Assembly (NCBI GenBank): GCA_943331145.2
Contig: CALQKL020000018.1
Location: 1 to 18,658, forward strand
Length of the DNA: 18,658 nucleotides
Direction of reading: 5' to 3'
Origin: Chitinophaga pinensis
GTDB taxonomy: Bacteria; Bacteroidota; Bacteroidia; Chitinophagales; Chitinophagaceae
Made by a program: the position numbers and the translations under genes. The notes beneath the pieces are model-generated. The model searched no databases. It was not told the origin of the DNA and worked only from the letters and a program-made list of their open reading frames with translations. Shown piece by piece: positions 12,873 through 18,658 of the stretch; position 1 is the stretch's first letter; each line of letters begins with the position of its first letter.

Positions 12873-15062
12873 GTGCCTGTTTACAACGATTCCAGAAAAT
12901 ATAATATCAGGCTGATTTTTATTTCTCTAATTGTAATAATTATTTTACGATTATTTACGCTTCAAATTTTATCTTCTAAGTATAAAGATTTAGCAGAAGA
13001 TCAGGGTATGTTTAGAAAAGTAGTGTATCCAGATCGTGGAATTGTTTTCGATCGTAAAAAAAATGCCATTTTACAAAATACCAATATCTCAGATTTAATG
13101 GTTACCCCCAATAAATTAAAAGGTATTGACACCTTATCGCTTTGTAATATTTTAGAAATTGATACGGCACAGTTTAAAAAAAGAATCATAGAATTGATTA
13201 TAAAAAATGGAAGGTCGAGGCCATCTATTTTTGAACCTTTGTTGAGCGAAGAAAAAATGGCTAAGCTCAACGAATCTATGTTTAAGTTTACACCTGCATT
13301 TTATTTACAGGATCGTTCGGTGCGTACATTCCCTTACAATGCAGCTGCTAACGTGTTAGGATATACGGCAGAAGTAGATACCAATTTTTTAAAAAAACAT
13401 CCCGACGAAGGTTATGTTGCTGGTGATTATGCAGGCATGACGGGAATTGAACGCAGTTATGAAAAAGTGTTGATGGGTCAACGGGGTATTGAATATTGGA
13501 AACGTGATAATAAAAACAGATTAACTGAACGACTTGAAAAAGGTATTTACGATACCCTTTCTATTGCGGGTCAAAATTTATATACATCCTTAGATATTGA
13601 GCTACAAGAATTGGGAGAAAAATTAATGCTAAATAAACTAGGTGCAATTGTAGCCATCGATCCAAAAACCGGGGGTATACTTGCCATGGTAAGTGCACCA
13701 ACGTATAATCCAAACTATCTTACGGGCAGTGAGCGTAGAAAAAGGTTTTCCGAGCTTTTTTTAAACCCCGCTTTACCGCTACTAAACAGAACCGTTAGTG
13801 CTTCTTATTCACCCGGCTCTACATTTAAAACACTTCAAGCTTTAATTGGATTGCATGAAGGTGTAATTGAAACCAATACGCGTTTTTCTTGCTCCGGTGC
13901 TTTTTATGGATGTGGTGGTGCAAAACCAATGCGCTGTTTGGATGTGGGTACTTTCGACTTAAGAAATGCAATAACCATTTCTGACAATACCTACTTTGCC
14001 AATGTAATGCAACGCGTAATCAATAGTCCAAAATACCCCAGCCTTGATAGTGCATTGAGCAAATGGAATAATTATATGTATGGATTTGGATTGGGAAGAA
14101 AATTAGGCGTAGATGTACCATCTGAAAAAACTGGAAACATTCCTACACCAGCATACTATGATAAAGTTTATGGAAAAGGCAAATGGAATTTCTGCACTTT
14201 CCGCTCCATCAGTATCGGACAAGGAGAGGTTGATGTGACGCCACTTCAAGTTGCCAATGAAATGGCCTACATTGCCAATAAAGGATGGTATTATACGCCA
14301 CATGTTGTAGACTCAATGGATGGTGGAGACAAATACAATTTACTAGGCAGATTTAAAAATAAAAATGTTCCAACGTATATTCCTGATAGTATTTTCGAAG
14401 CTGTACACGATGGCATGCAAGGTGTGGTTGACCGTGGAACTGGAGCTGGCGCAAAAGTAAAAGACATTGTAATCTGTGGTAAAACAGGTACAGTTGAAAA
14501 TTATTTCAGGGGAGTTAAACAACAAAATCACTCTTTTTTCTGCGGATTTGCACCAAGAGATAATCCCAAAATCGCCATCATGTGTGTAGTAGAAAATAGT
14601 GGGAGATTTGGAGGAACTTATGCAGCACCTATTGTTGGTTTGATGATAGAAAAATACCTAAAAGATTCTATAACAGAAAAACCTCGCTTAGATAGAATAG
14701 AACAACTCAGCAAATTAAATTTAATGCCGCCCAGAATTGCCGTTGAATTACGCAAACAAGATTCAATGCGACATTCCAAAGATTCTGCTTATTTACTTGC
14801 AAAAGGATTCTTAAAAACAATTAGAGATACCACCGGAATTGAAGAAGATCAAATAGACAAGGACGAACTTGAAAAAGCAAAAAAAGACAGGCCTGTAAAA
14901 AAAGAACCATTTAGCGATTCTGCTTCATCAAAGCAAGCAGCAGTGTTGCCAAAAGAGAAAACAAAACCTGATACAAAAAAAAATAAACAAAAATCAAAGT
15001 CTGACACGAAAAAAAATAAACAAAAGTCAAAACCTGATACAAAAAAAAATAAACACAATTAA
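12873..15062 (+). CDS. mrdA: Penicillin-binding protein 2 (elongation transpeptidase) with lysine-rich tail
   Basis: A 729-residue class B PBP that cross-links lateral-wall peptidoglycan. The GTG start gives MPVYNDSRKYNIRLIFISLI; a single membrane anchor spans about 12-33. The N-terminal dimerisation domain includes YPDRGIVFDR (52-61). Transpeptidase motifs are all present: SPGSTFK (313-319; nucleophile Ser316, Lys319), SDN (370-372) and KTGT (537-540). Compared with ~630-residue family members, it has a C-terminal extension of about 60 residues after 665, acidic at first and then very rich in Lys and built from three 11-residue repeats. Because PBP2 has one N-terminal anchor, this tail should lie in the periplasm. 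The stop is 3 bp before rodA, so translation of its SEDS partner is probably coupled. Confidence 0.95.
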   Translation: MPVYNDSRKYNIRLIFISLIVIIILRLFTLQILSSKYKDLAEDQGMFRKVVYPDRGIVFDRKKNAILQNTNISDLMVTPNKLKGIDTLSLCNILEIDTAQFKKRIIELIIKNGRSRPSIFEPLLSEEKMAKLNESMFKFTPAFYLQDRSVRTFPYNAAANVLGYTAEVDTNFLKKHPDEGYVAGDYAGMTGIERSYEKVLMGQRGIEYWKRDNKNRLTERLEKGIYDTLSIAGQNLYTSLDIELQELGEKLMLNKLGAIVAIDPKTGGILAMVSAPTYNPNYLTGSERRKRFSELFLNPALPLLNRTVSASYSPGSTFKTLQALIGLHEGVIETNTRFSCSGAFYGCGGAKPMRCLDVGTFDLRNAITISDNTYFANVMQRVINSPKYPSLDSALSKWNNYMYGFGLGRKLGVDVPSEKTGNIPTPAYYDKVYGKGKWNFCTFRSISIGQGEVDVTPLQVANEMAYIANKGWYYTPHVVDSMDGGDKYNLLGRFKNKNVPTYIPDSIFEAVHDGMQGVVDRGTGAGAKVKDIVICGKTGTVENYFRGVKQQNHSFFCGFAPRDNPKIAIMCVVENSGRFGGTYAAPIVGLMIEKYLKDSITEKPRLDRIEQLSKLNLMPPRIAVELRKQDSMRHSKDSAYLLAKGFLKTIRDTTGIEEDQIDKDELEKAKKDRPVKKEPFSDSASSKQAAVLPKEKTKPDTKKNKQKSKSDTKKNKQKSKPDTKKNKHN
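14961..15059 (+). repeat. 33-bp tandem repeat (3 copies) coding the PBP2 tail
   Basis: Three in-frame 33-bp units at 14961-14993, 14994-15026 and 15027-15059. They encode TKPDTKKNKQK, SKSDTKKNKQK and SKPDTKKNKHN. The last copy ends directly at the stop codon. Each copy contains a long A-run, which makes slippage or copy-number change likely. Confidence 0.9.
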
Positions 15063-15065
15063 AAA

Positions 15066-16421
15066 ATGTATCAAAAAAAACAAATCATAGCTACCGATAA
15101 AGATTGGATAACGATTTGGTTATTTACCATAATCGCATTGATTGGTTTGGTTTGTATTTTTTCGGTTGAATTTAGGAGCAACGACGATTTCTTTAAAAGT
15201 TTATTTGCTTTTAATAAAAATTACAGCAAACAATTTTTTTATTTAATCCTTTGTTTTGTTATCGCCACTTTTATTTTGCTCATGGATAGTAAAATATTTA
15301 CAGCAACACCAAATATATTGTACGTCATCGGCATAATATTAATGGTTTCAACTTTTATATTTGGCAAAACAGTAAATGGCTCAAGAAGTTGGATTCCATT
15401 GGGTTTTATGAATCTTCAGCCTGTAGAAACCTGTAAAATATTTGTGTCATTAGCTTTAGCAAAATACTTGTCGCGTCCAGAAACAGATTTCGCCAAAACC
15501 AAATCTCAGCTCATCGCTTCTGGAATTTGTTTTCTGCCAGTAATTTTTTCACTGCTACAAAATGAAACAGGTCTAGCCTTAGTTTATTTTACTTTTTTAT
15601 TACCCATGTATCGTGAAGGATTTCCACCAATTTATTTGATTTTAGGTGTTTCCCTTGGCGTGCTTTTAATTCTTGCACTTTTATTACCTACGTTACATTT
15701 ATTAATTGGATTAACAGTTTTAGCATTTCTATCTTTCTATTTTTTACGACTAAAAATAAAAAGAAACCGATCTATTCTAATGATCATTTTTATAGCTTGG
15801 GGCGTAAGTGCTGCGTTTGTGGGATTGGCAGTGCCATTTATTTTCAAACATGTATTTCAAAAATATCAGGCCGATCGTATTTTTAGTATGGTCGGAAGAG
15901 ATAATCCATATGTAACAGCAGACACCGCAAATATATTATCTCCCGAAATGCAATCTGCAAATAAAAAAATCAAAAAAGATACCGAGAACTACAATGTAAA
16001 ACAATCTAAAATTGCTATCGGATCTGGTGGATTATTTGGAAAAGGTTTTTTGAAAGGTACGCAAACACAAGGTGATTTTGTACCAGAACAACATACCGAT
16101 TTTATTTTCACATCTCTTGGAGAAAATTTTGGATTTGTAGGTTGTACAATTCTTATGTTGCTTTACCTAGCCCTGCTTCTTCGTATCGTATTAATAGCCG
16201 AACGGCAACGAAGTACGTTTAGTAGGGTTTATGCATACTCTGTTGCTGCAATCATTTTTTTTCATGTGGCTATTAATATTTGTATGACCATCGGATTGGC
16301 GCCAGTGATTGGAATCACCTTACCGATGATGAGTTATGGCGGGTCATCTTTAATTACTTTTACAGTGCTTATATTTATTTTAGTAAAACTAGATTCCGAC
16401 AGGCAAATGGTTCTTCGTTAA
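15066..16421 (+). CDS. rodA: RodA, SEDS-family peptidoglycan glycosyltransferase
   Basis: A 451-residue polytopic membrane protein that polymerises lipid II into glycan strands together with PBP2. SEDS hallmarks are GSRSWIPLGFMNLQPVE (105-121), QSKIAIGSGGLFGKGFLKGT (313-332), the catalytic loop VPEQHTDFIFTSLGENFGFV (339-358; essential Asp345) and GITLPMMSYGGSSLI (416-430). It is longer than E. coli RodA (370). Part of the extra length is an insertion of about 20-25 residues at 283-308 in the large extracytoplasmic loop. At the conserved Q-x-D-x-G site near 165 the sequence reads QNETG, a conservative Asp-to-Glu change. It starts 3 bp after the mrdA stop. Confidence 0.95.
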   Translation: MYQKKQIIATDKDWITIWLFTIIALIGLVCIFSVEFRSNDDFFKSLFAFNKNYSKQFFYLILCFVIATFILLMDSKIFTATPNILYVIGIILMVSTFIFGKTVNGSRSWIPLGFMNLQPVETCKIFVSLALAKYLSRPETDFAKTKSQLIASGICFLPVIFSLLQNETGLALVYFTFLLPMYREGFPPIYLILGVSLGVLLILALLLPTLHLLIGLTVLAFLSFYFLRLKIKRNRSILMIIFIAWGVSAAFVGLAVPFIFKHVFQKYQADRIFSMVGRDNPYVTADTANILSPEMQSANKKIKKDTENYNVKQSKIAIGSGGLFGKGFLKGTQTQGDFVPEQHTDFIFTSLGENFGFVGCTILMLLYLALLLRIVLIAERQRSTFSRVYAYSVAAIIFFHVAINICMTIGLAPVIGITLPMMSYGGSSLITFTVLIFILVKLDSDRQMVLR

Positions 16422-16497
16422 TTTTTGAAAAAATTATTTTCTCATTTATGCATTATCGGTTTTCAATGCATCAGTGGTGAAATCAAAATTTTATTTT

Positions 16498-18159
16498 ATG
16501 AAAAAAATACAATTCATTATTGCAATTTTTTTAACTGCAACCGCTTTTGCACAAAAAAAAGACACCGTTAATACTAACGCCAATTTGGTTAAAGCTACCG
16601 TTTACTATGGTTACGGTGCAGATTTAAACCACAACGCAAAACCGAATTTAATTAAGGGATTACAAGAAGTTATCATCAACAATGTAGCGCTAGTTCCAGA
16701 CATCAACACCCTGCAAATTTCCTGCCCAGAAAATATTACCATTCTCTCTTACAAACACCGCATATACCAAAGGCCTCCTGTTATCAAACCAAATCCAAAT
16801 GAATCAAAAGCATTAGACTCAATCAAAAATTTGGAAAAATCAGTTGTGGTTTTCAATAACGAACTCAACATAAGCGAGGATGCTATAAAACGATTGACAA
16901 ATCTTATAGAAATCAATGTTAACGCTAAGGAAAAAAATAACATTCAAAGCGAGGATTTAATAAAAATTGCAAATTACTATACCGAAAAAATCAGTTTCAA
17001 CAAACAAAGGATATTTTCTTTATCCTTGAAAAGAGATTCTTGCAATCAAAAAATTGAAGAAATCAGAAATCGTTTAAATGAATTTAATGCACAAATAGAT
17101 GTTTTAGATCCACCAAAACAAATTGGTCAAATTATTTTACAGGTTATGTGTAGCCAAGCCGGACCAGCTAATTTTGACTTTAATTATTTTACAGCAAATG
17201 CAGGTTGGACGCCATCTTACGACCTAAGAATAAAATCTATCGATAACAGTTTTAAAATTGTTTATAAAGGACTTGTATTTCAAACTACTGGGTTAAGTTG
17301 GAATGGCGTTAAATTAAATCTAAGCACCAACAATCCAAATCAAGGAAATAATATCCCCGAGTTGACGCCAACATTTCTTCAATTGTTTAACCCAATTGTA
17401 GCTTATAACAACGTACAATTAAAATCAGTAAATGTAATGACAGCTCCAGTTATGCAGCAAGAAGATTTAGAAGTTGGATTCGCTCCCCAAAAAATGGTTA
17501 GAGATGTAAAAAAAGAAACTGTTGCAGATTATGTTACCCTTAAAGAAAGTCAACTCAATACCAATTTTGAAATCAATTTGCCTTATGATATTCCTTGCGA
17601 TGGAATTGGGTACAGTGTAAGTATTAAAGAAGAAAATATAAACGTAACCTATCAACACACTGCCGTTCCGAAATTGGATAACGATGCATTTTTAGTGGCT
17701 AGATTGAGCAGCTGGGATAGCTTAAATTTAATGCCTGGTGAAGCAAACGTAATCATGGACAATGTTTTTCTTGGTAAATCTTATCTCGATCCAAACACCA
17801 CATCAGACACATTGAATTTTTCTTTGGGTAGAGATAAACGCATTTCAATTGACCGCAAACAAATTAAAGATTACAAAGCACCAAAAAGAAATGACTTCAA
17901 AACAGAATCTTTTACTTACGAAATAACTGTAAAAAACAACAAGAAACAATCGGTGGAAATGTTGGTTAAAGATCAACACCCAATTAGTCAAGTAAAAGAA
18001 ATTGAAGTGAGTTTGACTGATAAAGGTGATGCTGATGTGAATACAGAAACAGGCATCATGAGTTGGATGGTAAAATTGAAACCAGGAGAAAGTAAAAAAT
18101 TAAGGTTCAGTTATCAAATCAAATATCCAAAAGATAAAATTTTACAAGAATACAAATAG
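16498..18159 (+). CDS. Secreted DUF4140/DUF4139 protein (MuiA-like)
   Basis: A 553-residue protein from the ATG at 16498. A GTG 24 bases upstream is in frame, but the ATG gives a clean signal peptide: MKKIQFIIAIFLTATAFA with likely cleavage before Gln19. Residues about 25-115 fit the N-terminal DUF4140 domain (ATVYYGYGADLNH, then GLQEVIINNVA). A helical, coiled-coil-like segment follows (about 100-200). The rest is DUF4139, with AGWTPSYDLRI and the ending LRFSYQIKYPKDK. The family is called mucoidy inhibitor MuiA in some annotations, but its role is not established. The protein should be periplasmic or outer-membrane facing. It follows rodA after 76 bp, and a link to wall synthesis is only positional. 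It is convergent with the next gene with 3 bp between stops. Confidence 0.85.
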   Translation: MKKIQFIIAIFLTATAFAQKKDTVNTNANLVKATVYYGYGADLNHNAKPNLIKGLQEVIINNVALVPDINTLQISCPENITILSYKHRIYQRPPVIKPNPNESKALDSIKNLEKSVVVFNNELNISEDAIKRLTNLIEINVNAKEKNNIQSEDLIKIANYYTEKISFNKQRIFSLSLKRDSCNQKIEEIRNRLNEFNAQIDVLDPPKQIGQIILQVMCSQAGPANFDFNYFTANAGWTPSYDLRIKSIDNSFKIVYKGLVFQTTGLSWNGVKLNLSTNNPNQGNNIPELTPTFLQLFNPIVAYNNVQLKSVNVMTAPVMQQEDLEVGFAPQKMVRDVKKETVADYVTLKESQLNTNFEINLPYDIPCDGIGYSVSIKEENINVTYQHTAVPKLDNDAFLVARLSSWDSLNLMPGEANVIMDNVFLGKSYLDPNTTSDTLNFSLGRDKRISIDRKQIKDYKAPKRNDFKTESFTYEITVKNNKKQSVEMLVKDQHPISQVKEIEVSLTDKGDADVNTETGIMSWMVKLKPGESKKLRFSYQIKYPKDKILQEYK

Positions 18160-18162
18160 GCA

Positions 18163-18658
18163 TCAATCAAACAAATTCAACTGCTTGATTTTGGTTTTTA
18201 TTTTGGTCTTTTTAACAGCAGGATGAATCACTTCATAAATCAATGATGGTTCATATCTAGAGGCAATAATGATTTCTGTATTTGTTGTATTTAATTCGAA
18301 TAATTTTTTCACCAAATCAGGATCATTATTTTCTTTAGATAAATGAGAAAGCAACAGGTATTTTAATTTGGGTGTTCTGTGATTTAAAAATAAATCAAGC
18401 GCTTCATCATTCGATAAATGTCCGTTTCCACCAGAAATACGTGTTTTTAATGAATAAGGATAATTGCCATTCATCAACATATCCCGATCATAGTTGGCTT
18501 CCAAAAAAACAGCATCGCATTGTTGAAAATGATGTTTTACATTTTTGCAAACTTGTCCAATATCAGTAAAGACTCCTACTTTAATTTCATTGCATTCCAC
18601 AACAAAACTTGTTGGATCAGCTGCATCATGATATTTTGAAAATGCAGTTATTTTAATC
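18163..18658 (-). CDS. YycJ-like metallo-beta-lactamase-fold hydrolase, C-terminal part (5' end outside window)
   Basis: The frame is open on the minus strand from the right edge to TGA at 18165-18163, 165 residues. A GTG at 18600 lies inside the gene and is not the start, because the conserved sequence continues upstream: FSKYHDAADPTSFVVECNEI, then KVGVFTDIGQ. Further motifs are FLEANYDRDML, ISGGNGHLSNDEA and LLLSHLSKENND. This is the C-terminal half of the cytoplasmic YycJ/WalJ-type MBL-fold family, which binds two metal ions and is thought to act on nucleic acid. The C-terminal histidine region (GHLSN, SHLSKENN) is intact, while the H-x-H-x-D-H motif would be beyond the edge. It ends in a short Lys-rich tail. 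No terminator separates it from the convergent neighbour. Confidence 0.88.
   Translation of the reverse strand, partial: IKITAFSKYHDAADPTSFVVECNEIKVGVFTDIGQVCKNVKHHFQQCDAVFLEANYDRDMLMNGNYPYSLKTRISGGNGHLSNDEALDLFLNHRTPKLKYLLLSHLSKENNDPDLVKKLFELNTTNTEIIIASRYEPSLIYEVIHPAVKKTKIKTKIKQLNLFD

Noticed and set aside
16474..16497. GTG start giving an 8-residue longer MuiA-like protein
   Set aside because: The ATG at 16498 yields a standard signal peptide, and the extension would place polar residues in front of it.
18598..18600. GTG as start of the YycJ-like gene
   Set aside because: The frame continues upstream to the window edge with conserved family residues (FSKYHDAADP), so the gene is cut by the edge.

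Overview
The window is chromosomal DNA, AT-rich and with short intergenic gaps, from a member of the Bacteroidota, most likely the Chitinophagia/Chitinophagaceae. Three things point there: start sites without clear Shine-Dalgarno sequences but with TAnnTTTG-type -7 boxes upstream; a mreB-mreC-mreD-PBP2-rodA cluster with the Bacteroidota forms of these proteins; and housekeeping relatives such as the Nfu_N-NifU protein, PnuC, POT transporter and YycJ-type hydrolase. The genus cannot be named from the sequence. No phage, transposase gene, CRISPR array, rRNA or tRNA was seen.

Layout. 1-200 is the 3' end of a PhnA/YjdM-like gene. 370-1007 (minus strand) holds a two-gene unit: a small flavin-reductase-fold protein and, overlapping its stop by a TTGA, a 49-residue zinc-ribbon DUF2256 protein. 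Divergent from them is an SDR-fold protein lacking the usual catalytic serine (1080-1796). Then follow, all on the plus strand, a NifU-type Fe-S scaffold protein with a clear terminator, a PnuC transporter, a larger flavin-reductase-family protein and lysS (1903-5771).

5772-6207 is gene-free and packed with small repeats: a post-lysS hairpin, a 9-bp periodic repeat, a TTGGTG/CACCAA hairpin, a REP-like palindrome, a 7-bp repeat and a second 9-bp repeat. A SRPBCC gene (minus) follows. Its locus lies between two inverted copies of a 41-47 bp sequence (5959-5999 and 6761-6807). Next come a POT-family peptide transporter (minus, with its own terminator) and, divergently, purD.

10315-16421 is the rod-shape/elongasome cluster: mreB (actin-like filament), mreC and mreD (membrane partners), mrdA (PBP2 transpeptidase) and rodA (SEDS glycosyltransferase). 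Together they build the lateral wall. PBP2 carries a lysine-rich C-terminal tail made of three 33-bp tandem repeats. A secreted DUF4140/DUF4139 (MuiA-like) protein follows, and it converges with a YycJ-like metallo-beta-lactamase-fold hydrolase that runs off the right edge.

The main points for a second look are the unlisted DUF2256 gene and its flavin-reductase/SDR neighbourhood (a set that elsewhere accompanies photolyase/cryptochrome genes), the serine-less SDR, the dispersed 9-bp-period repeats, the inverted repeat around the SRPBCC gene, and the repeat-built PBP2 tail. Nothing here by itself proves a new system.
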